Shown here one piece after another: positions 17,664 to 26,098 of a stretch of 64,000 nucleotides of DNA. Origin of the DNA: an uncultured Pseudomonadales bacterium (lineage in GTDB: Bacteria; Pseudomonadota; Gammaproteobacteria; Pseudomonadales; Azotimanducaceae). Below the pieces are notes generated by a model. The model saw nothing but the letters and a program-made list of their open reading frames with translations. It had not been told where the DNA came from and did not search any database. The stretch covers positions 44,222 through 108,221 of the forward strand of contig CALIKQ010000048.1 of NCBI GenBank assembly GCA_938017975.1, in the 5' to 3' direction. Made by a program: the position numbers and the translations under genes. Every line of letters starts with the position of its first letter. The first letter of the stretch is position 1.

Positions 17664-19238
17664 CTATGATCGCTGGACTTCCTCACCAGAATTCGCCGCC
17701 TCCGCCGGTGGAAGGCCCCAGCCGCCGCCACCTGGGGTCTGCACGGTCAGTATATCCAAGGCTTTAACCTCCAACTGCACTTTGTCAGGAATTGCTCGGT
17801 CGTTGAGTGTGTTGTGCCCATTTGAACCGGGAGCGCCGCCTGCAAGTCCCCAAGGCTGAGATCGCCTGCGTTCCGTAATTAAGGTCACTTCGGCATCCTC
17901 TAAAAAACGATAACTTCGAATCAAACCTTCTCCGCCAGAATGTAAACCTCCACCGCCAGAACCGGACCGAATGCCATAACGGACAATTTCGACGGGATAA
18001 TTCGATTCCAGCACTTCAATCGGCGTATTGAGCGTATTGGTCATATGGCTCTGCACAGCGTTTATTCCTGGTCCAAGCTCGCTCGCCCCAACGCCACCTC
18101 CCAGTGTTTCATAGTAGTCCCATTGACCCACGCGGCCCATCGCAACATTATTCATCGTGCCCTGACTGGCCGCAGGAATCTCGCTAGGCAAAGCTGTGGA
18201 GAGCGCACCAAACATGCAATCAACAATTCGCATCGATGTCTCAACATTTCCCGCAGCGGTTGCCGAAGGCCTTTCTGCGTTGATCAGGCAGCCTGGCTCG
18301 GCGCGCAGCGTTATGACACTAAATGCACCGGCACAGGCGGGCGTATTCTCCGGCAACAGACATCGCATCGCATAGTAAACGCCGGATGCAGTGACCGAAA
18401 TTGGACAATTGATATTGCCAGCCACCGCGGCGCTTGTGCCAGAGAAATCAACGTTGACGTTTCCTTCAGCTATGGTGACTTCAACGCGTATTTTTACGCC
18501 CTCTGCATCTAGGCCATCGCTGTCCATAACATCTTCAAAGCCATAGACACCCTCCGGAATTCGCGCGATCCCTGCGAGTGCCATGGTGCGGCCATAGGCA
18601 TTTAATTGCTGGATCGCGAACAGGAAATCATCGCCTGCAAATTCTTTGACTAAAGCCGCTAGCCGCTCAGAGCCCACTCTGTTAGCACTGGATTGAGCAG
18701 CAAGATCCGCCATGGTGCCAGCGCCCAATGTCTTTTTTAACCAGACCATCATCGCCCTAACAGGTCGACTCCTGGCTTGTAATAAAGCCGGCGCAATGAC
18801 ACAGCCTTCTTCATCAATAGACGTTGAAATCGGCATCGACCCAGGAGTGTCTGCGCCAATCTGGGCGTGATGTGCGCGATTGACCACAAAGCCCATTAAC
18901 CGACCTTCTAAAAAATGAGGTCTCACCAATGTCACATCCGGCAAATGGGTCCCGCCCAAAAACGGGTCGTTAAAGATGAGTTCATCACCAGGATGCCAAT
19001 CACGGGACTGCGCGATATCGCGCATGGCGAAGGCCATACTTCCTAAATGCACAGGCACATGAGCGGCCTGAGCAAACATACCCCCTTCCGCATCAAACAG
19101 AGCGCAGGAAAAATCGAGTCGGTCTTTAATGTTTGGCGAGCATGCCGCTGACCTGAGCACCATCCCCATCTCATCACAAATTCCAGCACAGCGAGAAACG
19201 AAGATCGCAAGTTCGACTGGGTTTAAAGGCTCTGTCAT
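17664..19238 (-). CDS. hyuB: Hydantoinase B / oxoprolinase-type subunit (HyuB)
   Basis: A 524-residue protein of the HyuB family, the B part of ATP-dependent N-methylhydantoinases, 5-oxoprolinases and related carboxylases. Typical blocks: FVSRCAGICDEMGMVLRSAA at the N-terminus, SCALFDAEGGMFAQAAHVPVH, NDPFLGGTHLPDVTLVRP, and the Gly-rich GSGGGGLHSGGEGLIR near the C-terminus. The A subunit that normally lies next to it is not in the window on either side. The product may pair with an unlinked HyuA; substrate unknown. Divergent from argD. Confidence 0.88.
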   Translation of the reverse strand: MTEPLNPVELAIFVSRCAGICDEMGMVLRSAACSPNIKDRLDFSCALFDAEGGMFAQAAHVPVHLGSMAFAMRDIAQSRDWHPGDELIFNDPFLGGTHLPDVTLVRPHFLEGRLMGFVVNRAHHAQIGADTPGSMPISTSIDEEGCVIAPALLQARSRPVRAMMVWLKKTLGAGTMADLAAQSSANRVGSERLAALVKEFAGDDFLFAIQQLNAYGRTMALAGIARIPEGVYGFEDVMDSDGLDAEGVKIRVEVTIAEGNVNVDFSGTSAAVAGNINCPISVTASGVYYAMRCLLPENTPACAGAFSVITLRAEPGCLINAERPSATAAGNVETSMRIVDCMFGALSTALPSEIPAASQGTMNNVAMGRVGQWDYYETLGGGVGASELGPGINAVQSHMTNTLNTPIEVLESNYPVEIVRYGIRSGSGGGGLHSGGEGLIRSYRFLEDAEVTLITERRRSQPWGLAGGAPGSNGHNTLNDRAIPDKVQLEVKALDILTVQTPGGGGWGLPPAEAANSGEEVQRS

Positions 19239-19321
19239 ATCGGGACTTTAGTGAATTGCTATTCTGGTTTATCATCGCGTGCTCGACTAATTTGTGTCAG
19301 CACACCCTTGAGGACTCTCTC

Positions 19322-20488
19322 ATGAACCCAGCCGTTATGCCAACTTATGGTCGCACAGACGTTCAGTTTGTTCGCGGTGAAGGGGTCTGGCTCATCGATC
19401 ACCAAGGTGAGCGCTATCTAGACGGACTATCGGGGCTCGGGGTCGTCGCCCTAGGACACGCAAACCCAGTCGTGGCCAAGGCGCTTGCAGATCAAAGCGA
19501 GCAACTCCTACACACGTCGAATCTCTACCGCATTCCAGCCCAAGAACATCTCGCTGAACGTTTGGCAAAGCTTTCAGGGATGGAGAATATGTTCTTTGGA
19601 AATTCTGGCGCTGAAGCGTGCGAATGCGCCATCAAAATCGCCCGCATGTTTGGTCATCAAAAAGGGTTTTCTGACCCAACCATTATCGTGATGGACTCAG
19701 CCTTTCACGGCAGAACCATGGCAACGCTGACGGCCACAGGTAATCGAAAAGTCCACGCCGGTTTTGAACCTCTGGTCTCGGGTTTCCTGAGGGTCCCTTT
19801 TAATGACGTTGACTCGATTGAAAAAATTGCCAACACATCCAACCAGGTAACCGCTATTTTTGTTGAGCCCATCCAGGGCGAAGGCGGGATTCAAGTCCCA
19901 GATGCGGACTACTTACCAAAGCTTAGAGCAATTTGCGATGCCAATGATTGGCTACTCATCGTCGATGAAGTGCAATCGGGCAATGCTCGAACTGGCCAGT
20001 ATTTTTGCTATCAACACAGCGACATACTGCCCGACCTTGTCACCACAGCCAAAGGTTTGGGTAACGGCGTGCCCATCGGCGTTTGCCTCGCAAGAGGCGC
20101 TGCGGCGCATCTGTTTAAACCCGGTAACCACGGCTCAACTTTTGGCGGCAACCCCCTGTCCTGCGCTGCTGCTAATGCTGTACTCGACGAATTTGAGCGG
20201 CTCGAGATTATCGATCACGCGGCTCAAATGGGAGAGTATTTACAAAATCAGTTTAGAGAACGTTTGGCTGGCGAAAATGCAGTGAAAGACATTCGCGGCA
20301 AAGGCTTGATGCTCGGCATCGAACTCAATACCCCATGCACCGAACTTATCCAACGCGCCTTCGAGCGTCATCTCCTCATCAATGTCACAGCGGAAAAAGT
20401 GATCCGGATGCTTCCCCCTCTGATCATCAATCGTGAAGAGGCGGATCAACTGTGTGACACGGTCTGCGACCTTATCCGCGGCTTCTAA
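19322..20488 (+). CDS. argD: Acetylornithine aminotransferase (class III)
   Basis: PLP enzyme converting N-acetylglutamate semialdehyde to N-acetylornithine; such enzymes often also serve lysine synthesis. 388 residues from the ATG at 19322, which has GAGGA upstream and starts like the family (MNPAVMPTYGRTDVQFVRG); 22 in-frame residues before it are not family-like. Key blocks: GNSGAEACECAIKIAR, FVEPIQGEGG, LLIVDEVQSGNARTG, the Schiff-base Lys in TTAKGLGNGVPIG, and HGSTFGGNPLSCAAA. The 3' end overlaps that of glpK by 17 bases, head to head. argG is 4 kb away. Confidence 0.88.
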   Translation: MNPAVMPTYGRTDVQFVRGEGVWLIDHQGERYLDGLSGLGVVALGHANPVVAKALADQSEQLLHTSNLYRIPAQEHLAERLAKLSGMENMFFGNSGAEACECAIKIARMFGHQKGFSDPTIIVMDSAFHGRTMATLTATGNRKVHAGFEPLVSGFLRVPFNDVDSIEKIANTSNQVTAIFVEPIQGEGGIQVPDADYLPKLRAICDANDWLLIVDEVQSGNARTGQYFCYQHSDILPDLVTTAKGLGNGVPIGVCLARGAAAHLFKPGNHGSTFGGNPLSCAAANAVLDEFERLEIIDHAAQMGEYLQNQFRERLAGENAVKDIRGKGLMLGIELNTPCTELIQRAFERHLLINVTAEKVIRMLPPLIINREEADQLCDTVCDLIRGF

Positions 20489-21956
20489 CTCGGTCGACCG
20501 CCTCTAGCCAGCCATTGTAGCGATTGTCAGCAACCTCGCTGGCGATCTGCCGCTCAAAGCACTGATTTAGACGCCAACCCTTTGATAAGTCCTCAAGGGA
20601 GTCAAAAAGCCCAACTCTCAATCCGGCAAGATAGGCCGCACCGAGCGCAGTGGTTTCGGTGACTTCTGGCCGATCAACGGCTATGCCAGTTAAGTCCGCA
20701 AGGTTTTGAGCAACCCAATTGTTTTCGATCATGCCGCCATCGACCCGGACTCGTCCGGGCGCAACACCGTCGCTCGCCATCGCCAAAAGTAGATCACGGG
20801 ACTGATAAGCTACTGATTCGAGCGTGGCGGTGACCACATCGGAGACTCCAGAATCTCGGGTCAGTCCTAGAATTCCACCTCTCGCCTCAGCATCCCAATA
20901 AGGCGCCCCTAAACCCGTGAATGCCGGCACCACGTAAACGCCGTGACTATCTGGATTATTTGTGGCGATCGCTTCTGTCTCCCGCGCGTGTTCGATCATT
21001 TTCATCGAATCACGGAGCCACTGAACAGAAGCCCCCGCAATAAAGATCGACCCTTCCAGGCCAAAACACACCTCACCTTCTAGTCGATAAGCGACGGTCG
21101 TCAGCAGGCGATTATTCGATCGAACAGGTTCAGTACCGGTGTTTAAAATCATAAAACAGCCGGTGCCGTAAGTGCTTTTCATCATACCCACTTCGAAGCA
21201 GCATTGACCAAAGAGCGCGGCCTGTTGATCACCTGCAATTCCTGTGACCGGGATCTCAGCGTCAATTTCAGGGATGGCCGTGATGCCAAAATCATCGCTG
21301 CAATCCATGACTTCTGGCAACATGACTATCGGAATATTCAATAACGATAAGATATCGACGTCCCACTGTTGCTCGATGATGTTAAACAGCATCGTGCGGG
21401 CAGCATTGGTTGCATCAGTCCTGTGAACCTGGCCATCAGTCAGACGCCACAACAAGAAACTATCAACCGTTCCAAAACACAGATCGCCGGCCTCGGCCCG
21501 AGCTTGACCCGAGTCGATGTGATCCAAGATCCAACGAACTTTGGTTGCGGAAAAATAGGGGTCGAGGAGCAAACCCGTTTTTTCAGTGATCATTGGCTCA
21601 TGCTCATCTCCTCTGAGGGTATCGCAGAGGGCGCTCGTTCGACGGTCCTGCCAAACGATCGCGTTGTACACCGGCTCACCGGTCTTGCGATCCCAAACCA
21701 GCGTGGTCTCTCGCTGATTGGTGATCCCAATGGCCTTGATTTGCGAGGCGACTACCCCAGCTGCTCGCAGTGCACTGTCAATCACCGACAAAACAGAGTG
21801 CCAGATTTCTTCTGGGTCGTGCTCAACCCAACCATCTTGGGGGAAATGTTGCTCGAATTCTTGTTGCCCCACACCCATAACAGATCCTGAGGCGTCAAAA
21901 ATGATGGCTCGCGAGCTCGTCGTGCCTTGGTCAATCGCAAGGATAAAATCTGACAT
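20472..21956 (-). CDS. glpK: Glycerol kinase
   Basis: Phosphorylates glycerol to glycerol 3-phosphate in the cytosol. 494 residues from the ATG at 21956; a TTG five codons earlier is possible but GAGAG lies well placed for this ATG. FGGY-family blocks: LAIDQGTTSSRAIIFD, GWVEHDPEEIWHSV, ITNQRETTLVWDRKTGEP, GIAGDQQAALFGQ, STYGTGCFMILNTG and VDGGMIENNW. No glpF, glpD or glpR is nearby, unlike the usual glp operon. The 3' end overlaps argD. Confidence 0.95.
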   Translation of the reverse strand: MSDFILAIDQGTTSSRAIIFDASGSVMGVGQQEFEQHFPQDGWVEHDPEEIWHSVLSVIDSALRAAGVVASQIKAIGITNQRETTLVWDRKTGEPVYNAIVWQDRRTSALCDTLRGDEHEPMITEKTGLLLDPYFSATKVRWILDHIDSGQARAEAGDLCFGTVDSFLLWRLTDGQVHRTDATNAARTMLFNIIEQQWDVDILSLLNIPIVMLPEVMDCSDDFGITAIPEIDAEIPVTGIAGDQQAALFGQCCFEVGMMKSTYGTGCFMILNTGTEPVRSNNRLLTTVAYRLEGEVCFGLEGSIFIAGASVQWLRDSMKMIEHARETEAIATNNPDSHGVYVVPAFTGLGAPYWDAEARGGILGLTRDSGVSDVVTATLESVAYQSRDLLLAMASDGVAPGRVRVDGGMIENNWVAQNLADLTGIAVDRPEVTETTALGAAYLAGLRVGLFDSLEDLSKGWRLNQCFERQIASEVADNRYNGWLEAVDRVRSRG

Positions 21957-22275
21957 ATGCGAATCTCTCAACGGGGTAGGTTTGAAGATTATGGATCAAT
22001 CACTCCAAATTACAACGAATCCAGCGACCCGTATTGCCCGCGTTGCAGACCATGTTGTTGCTAACCGTACGACTGAGATGTCATCAGGCCTCATACCGAA
22101 GCAACGACTCAAATTTCAAATGCCGCTTTGCAAATCAGCTCAGCCCCCCGATATCCTTGGCCAGATCATTAATATCAATGATGAAACGAAAACAGCGGCT
22201 GTACAGTTGTTTCTAGCACTAAATTCAAGGCACAATGACTGTCCAATCGCACCCTGAAAAAACTGGAGTACTCTT
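21957..22275. other. Divergent promoter region of glpK and the thiolase gene
   Basis: 319 bases between the divergent glpK and thiolase starts. It should contain both promoters, but I cannot point to a convincing -35/-10 pair. An 88-codon plus-strand frame fills most of it and is listed separately. The thiolase ribosome site GGAG is at 22264-22267. No RNA gene or clear hairpin is seen. Confidence 0.4.
21991..22257 (+). CDS. Possible small hypothetical protein upstream of thiolase
   Basis: An 88-codon frame opening at an ATG (MDQSLQITTN) with GGTAGG about ten bases upstream and closing 18 bases before the thiolase start. The product is mildly basic with no membrane segment and no family I know. 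The frame also extends upstream as antisense of glpK, which weakens the case. It could be a real small gene in a thiolase operon or just open sequence in a promoter region. Confidence 0.28.
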   Translation: MDQSLQITTNPATRIARVADHVVANRTTEMSSGLIPKQRLKFQMPLCKSAQPPDILGQIININDETKTAAVQLFLALNSRHNDCPIAP

Positions 22276-23463
22276 ATGCGTGACGTAGTAATCGTAGATA
22301 GTGTTCGCACGGGCTTAGCAAAGTCCTTCCGCGGCTCGTTTAACCTCACTCGACCCGATGATCTGGTTGCCCACTGTATCGATGCACTGCTTGACCGCAA
22401 TAGTTCCATTGACCCTGCCGAAGTCGAAGACGTCATAGTTGGCGCAGCCAGTCAAACCGGTGAGCAAGGTGGCAATATTGCACGCCTTGCTGTGATCTTG
22501 TCTCGGCTTCCTGTGACCGTTGCCGGCAGTACGATCTCACGGGCCTGCTCATCAGGATTAAACTCCATTGCTTTTGCAGCAAACCAGATCGCCAGCGGCT
22601 GTTCAGAAATTATGATTGCGGGCGGCGTAGAGTCGATTTCCGCAGGCACGCGTCAGACGCCTGGAAAATCAGACATTCATCCAACCATTCGTGAGAAAGC
22701 CCCTGATATCTTTATGGCCATGGGCAACACTGCCGAAGTCGTAGCGCGTCGTTACAACGTTTCGCGAGAGTACCAAGACGAATTTGCGCTAGAGAGCCAG
22801 AAAAGAACTGCCGCCGCGCAACAGGCCGGCCTGTTCGATGACGAAATTGTCCCCATGAATGTCAAATGGCAAAAAGTCATTAACAAAGAAACCAAAGAAA
22901 CCGAGATCGTTGATGGCGTTTGCGTGGGTGACGAATGTAATCGTCCCGAGACCACCCTCGAAGGTCTGGCAAAACTACCACCTGCTTTTGAAGAGGATGG
23001 CACTGTCACTGCCGGTAACGCCTCTCAACTGTCAGATGGTGCATCCATGACGCTCGTGATGAGTGCTGAGCGCGCTGCCCAACTTGGTCTTGAGCCCATG
23101 GCCTATTTTAGAGGCTGGACGGTCGCCGGCTGTGAACCCGATGAAATGGGCATTGGTCCCGTTTTTGCTGTTCCCAAGTTGCTCAAAGCCAATGGTCTGA
23201 GGACAGAGGACATCGACTTGGTCGAACTCAACGAGGCATTTGCATCACAATGTCTATACAGCCGTGACGCCTTGGGATTTGACCCGGCAATCTACAACGT
23301 CAATGGCGGTTCAATCTCAATCGGTCATCCTTTTGGCATGACGGGGTCTCGATTGACAGGCCACATCGTCAGAGAACTTAAGCGCCGAGAGAAGAAGTAC
23401 GGCATTGTCAGCATGTGCATTGGCGGTGGCATGGGCGCTGCGGGTCTATTCGAAGCCTGCTAG
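22276..23463 (+). CDS. Acetyl-CoA acetyltransferase (thiolase)
   Basis: A 395-residue thiolase for making or cleaving acetoacetyl-CoA or 3-ketoacyl-CoA. All catalytic residues are present: nucleophilic Cys91 in [10 protein letters not shown], the NEAFASQ block, His in [13 protein letters not shown], and the second Cys in [14 protein letters not shown] lies seven bases before the ATG. A strong terminator follows the stop by about 40 bases, so this is a monocistronic unit or the end of one. Beta-oxidation, ketone-body or polyhydroxyalkanoate roles are all possible; no phaB is adjacent. Confidence 0.93.
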   Translation: MRDVVIVDSVRTGLAKSFRGSFNLTRPDDLVAHCIDALLDRNSSIDPAEVEDVIVGAASQTGEQGGNIARLAVILSRLPVTVAGSTISRACSSGLNSIAFAANQIASGCSEIMIAGGVESISAGTRQTPGKSDIHPTIREKAPDIFMAMGNTAEVVARRYNVSREYQDEFALESQKRTAAAQQAGLFDDEIVPMNVKWQKVINKETKETEIVDGVCVGDECNRPETTLEGLAKLPPAFEEDGTVTAGNASQLSDGASMTLVMSAERAAQLGLEPMAYFRGWTVAGCEPDEMGIGPVFAVPKLLKANGLRTEDIDLVELNEAFASQCLYSRDALGFDPAIYNVNGGSISIGHPFGMTGSRLTGHIVRELKRREKKYGIVSMCIGGGMGAAGLFEAC

Positions 23464-23502
23464 GCGGCATCAGTAAAGGCCATTCAGTGATTGGCCTCGA
23501 AC

Positions 23503-23533
23503 AAAAAAGGAGCCTTAAAGGCTCCTTTTTTTT
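23503..23533 (+). terminator. Rho-independent terminator after the thiolase gene
   Basis: A 12-base stem (AAAAAAGGAGCC / GGCTCCTTTTTT) with a five-base TTAAA loop, ending in eight T residues. It is symmetrical with A- and T-tracts, so it could also stop minus-strand transcription leaving the hydrolase gene at 23702. Confidence 0.9.
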
Positions 23534-23701
23534 GCGCTTTCGCCAACATTAATTTTTTAGCCAAGCTACATCATGCATCGGCGTAGATCTAAAAAACCGC
23601 ATCCCATGCACACCAATCCTGCTCACGTTGATTCACGAAACGCATTATCCGAATGTGCCCAAAAGTGTCTTGTGCGCGCCCACGATAGGACAAATCTTTA
23701 T

Positions 23702-24559
23702 TCAAGCCCAACGACTCAACATCGCACTGAGTTGCGACATGAAAGCTTGAGGCTGGTCAAGAAAGAGATGGTGCTGCGCATCCGCGAGCGACTCGACCTC
23801 TAATGCCTGATTCAAAGCCTTCATATGAGTCGCGCTTTTTTCGGAGAATGAAGCACTTTCGGCGCCGTAAATCAGCGCGAGGGGACCAGAAATCGACTTG
23901 AAATCGTCCTCCAGATTCCCTGTCGCTTTCATTCGCGCATTCAATTCATCGTCAAATTTCCAAACAAAACCATCGTCGATCCGATCAATGGAGTGTCGCG
24001 CAATGTGCGCCACTAAGAATTCATTTTCACAGGTTTGTGGCGGCTGCAAACGGAAGCGAGACCGTGCGATTTCAAGGTCGGGATACACCTTGGGCTTGGA
24101 CCAGCGCTCTGGACCTTTTGGCGTTTCATCATCAGGATGCTTAACACCAGAATCTAGAAGGATTAATCCCTTAAAACGCGACCGAAACCGCGCCAATGCC
24201 CGGATCGCCATCATTCCACCAAAACTATGGGCAACCACAATCGTTTCTGGGCCAAGTCCGGCTGCATCAGCCACCGCACAAATCTCTTCTGCATACAGGT
24301 CAGCAGAATACTCGTCACGATGATCACTATCGCCCATTCCGCTCAAATCCGGCGCGATCACGTGATAATCGCCGGCATATCGCGGCGCAATAAAATCCCA
24401 CCAATGGGCATGGGCATTGTGTCCATGAATCAACATCAAGCCTGGCGCGCTCTGCTCACCCCAACGCAAATAATTTAGTTCGATCTCGTCGAGCATGACC
24501 GATGCCGCTTCAGGCACCTGATCTACTGCGGTCCAAAACCACTCTGGAGCATCTGCCAT
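23702..24559 (-). CDS. Alpha/beta hydrolase
   Basis: A 285-residue alpha/beta-fold hydrolase. Visible: oxyanion-hole region LMLIHGHNAHAHWWD, PDLSGMGDSD, the nucleophile elbow VVAHSFGGMMAI, an acid in the ALIYGAES region, and a C-terminal His in DAQHHLFLDQP. The ATG has a strong Shine-Dalgarno sequence (AAGGAG). It lies 28 bases downstream of an acyl-CoA dehydrogenase on the same strand, which suggests an ester or thioester substrate. Substrate not predictable. Confidence 0.88.
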   Translation of the reverse strand: MADAPEWFWTAVDQVPEAASVMLDEIELNYLRWGEQSAPGLMLIHGHNAHAHWWDFIAPRYAGDYHVIAPDLSGMGDSDHRDEYSADLYAEEICAVADAAGLGPETIVVAHSFGGMMAIRALARFRSRFKGLILLDSGVKHPDDETPKGPERWSKPKVYPDLEIARSRFRLQPPQTCENEFLVAHIARHSIDRIDDGFVWKFDDELNARMKATGNLEDDFKSISGPLALIYGAESASFSEKSATHMKALNQALEVESLADAQHHLFLDQPQAFMSQLSAMLSRWA

Positions 24560-24587
24560 CGAATTCTCCTTAACGTCGAGTCAAACC

Positions 24588-25718
24588 CTACAATGCGCTG
24601 TATCGCCGCAAATGAAAATCAGTATTACCATACAGCGTCTCGATCGCAGTCAGACGCTTGAAGTAATGGCCAATATTCAGCTCATTCGTCATTCCCATAC
24701 CGCCGTGTAGCTGCACCGCATTTTGACCAACAAACGTTCCGCCCTTGCCGACTTGGACTTTTAAGGCTGATAGCGCTTTGCTGGCTGCGTTGTTGTAGCC
24801 TTCCGACAACCGCATAGCGGCCATATACGCCAACGATTTGGTCTGCTCATGCTCTATGAACATATCCACCATACGGTGCTGAAGTACTTGGAACTTACCA
24901 ATCGGTTGTCCAAACTGCTCACGGGTTTTACAGTACTCAACGGTGTCTTTGTAAAGCACTTCCATGGCACCAACAGCCTCTGCCCCTGCGCCCATCATGC
25001 CTTGATCCAAGGCGTATTGTACGAGCGCCAGACCTTCCCCTTCACCGCCGATCACCGCCGAGGCTTCAACAGTCACATTGGTCAGTGTGAGCTCCGAGGC
25101 CCTAAAGCCGTCGATGGTTGGGTAGTTTCTCCGATGAACCCCTTCGGCATTGGCATCAACCGCGAAGATCGTGATGCCGCTGGCATCTTTTTGATCTCCC
25201 GATGTTCTAGCAGGCACCAAAATCACCTCTGCAGACGGTCCGCCCAGCACAACACCTTTAAATCCTGTGAGAACAAAGTCATCGCCCGAGGACGTCGCAG
25301 TGGTCTTCACGTCTTGCAGGTTGAAGCGAGCCTGTGGCTCAACAAAGGCAAGCGTGAGCATCAGATTTCCAGCTATCAATGGCTCAAGCCATCGTTGCTT
25401 TTGTTCTGCAGTGCCGCCTTTGGCGACTAGGCTGCCCGCTTGCAACACGGCTGTAATATAGGGTTCAACCACCAGCCCCTTGCCAAACTCTTCGAGCAAG
25501 ATCATCGTCTCAACAGCAGTACCGCCAAACCCTCCATCTTCTTCCGAAAAAGGAAGTCCCAACCAGCCCATCTCAGCAAAGTGTGACCAATGATCACGAC
25601 TGAAACCTTCGTCACTTGCAACGATCTTCTGTCGCGCATCAAATCCGTAAGCATTTTGAATGAATCTCTGAACACTGTCTTGCAGCATGCTTTGTTCGCT
25701 GGAAAAGGAAAAGTCCAT
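24588..25718 (-). CDS. Acyl-CoA dehydrogenase family protein
   Basis: A 376-residue flavoprotein of the acyl-CoA dehydrogenase fold. I chose the ATG at 25718 (MDFSFSSEQSML, the usual opening, with GGAGAT nearby) over an in-frame codon at 25784. Blocks: LGLPFSEEDGGFGG, a middle domain beginning LTLAFVEPQ, YCKTREQFGQPIGKFQVLQH and the C-terminal QLHGGMGMTNELNIGHYFKR. The C-terminal HGGMGMT with no clear Glu base makes it more like the ACAD10/11 or steroid-type (FadE) dehydrogenases than short-chain enzymes. Likely an operon with the hydrolase. Confidence 0.85.
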   Translation of the reverse strand: MDFSFSSEQSMLQDSVQRFIQNAYGFDARQKIVASDEGFSRDHWSHFAEMGWLGLPFSEEDGGFGGTAVETMILLEEFGKGLVVEPYITAVLQAGSLVAKGGTAEQKQRWLEPLIAGNLMLTLAFVEPQARFNLQDVKTTATSSGDDFVLTGFKGVVLGGPSAEVILVPARTSGDQKDASGITIFAVDANAEGVHRRNYPTIDGFRASELTLTNVTVEASAVIGGEGEGLALVQYALDQGMMGAGAEAVGAMEVLYKDTVEYCKTREQFGQPIGKFQVLQHRMVDMFIEHEQTKSLAYMAAMRLSEGYNNAASKALSALKVQVGKGGTFVGQNAVQLHGGMGMTNELNIGHYFKRLTAIETLYGNTDFHLRRYSAL

Positions 25719-25846
25719 GATGATCTCCGTAAACTGAGCGGTAGCCAGATTGAGCAACAACGCTCGACGGCCAAAAGACCTCATTATCGCTTGTGATGAC
25801 CGAATTCATCAAGGTAGGATGACGTTAAATCGAAAAGGATGATCCT

Positions 25847-26083
25847 ATGACCGAAGCCATCGTCGCCCAAAATGCCCCCTACCCTGTTGAAGTTGAGGCG
25901 GGAAAATCATACTTTTGGTGCGCTTGCGGTAAAAGTGCCAGTCAGCCCTTCTGCGACGGATCACACCAAGGCACGTCTATCCTTCCACAAAAATTTACCG
26001 CGGATGAAGCCAAAAAAATCTATTTCTGCGGTTGTAAAAAAACAGCCAATTCGCCGATGTGTGACGGTTCGCACAACGGCTAA
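25847..26083 (+). CDS. Double CDGSH iron-sulfur protein
   Basis: A 78-residue protein with two CDGSH zinc-finger-type motifs, each a [2Fe-2S] site with three Cys and one His: WCACGKSASQPFCDGSH and FCGCKKTANSPMCDGSH. These are small soluble electron-transfer or redox-sensing proteins related to mitoNEET. AAGGATG lies seven bases before the ATG. It is divergent from the acyl-CoA dehydrogenase (128 bases apart) and convergent with the histidine kinase gene. Confidence 0.92.
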   Translation: MTEAIVAQNAPYPVEVEAGKSYFWCACGKSASQPFCDGSHQGTSILPQKFTADEAKKIYFCGCKKTANSPMCDGSHNG

Positions 26084-26098
26084 GGTGCTGCGCAGATC

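Noticed and set aside
17515..17859. Plus-strand open frame running into the hyuB antisense, with HCPQRNCEDEG
   Set aside because: It has no plausible start with a ribosome site, and more than half of it is antisense to a solid gene.
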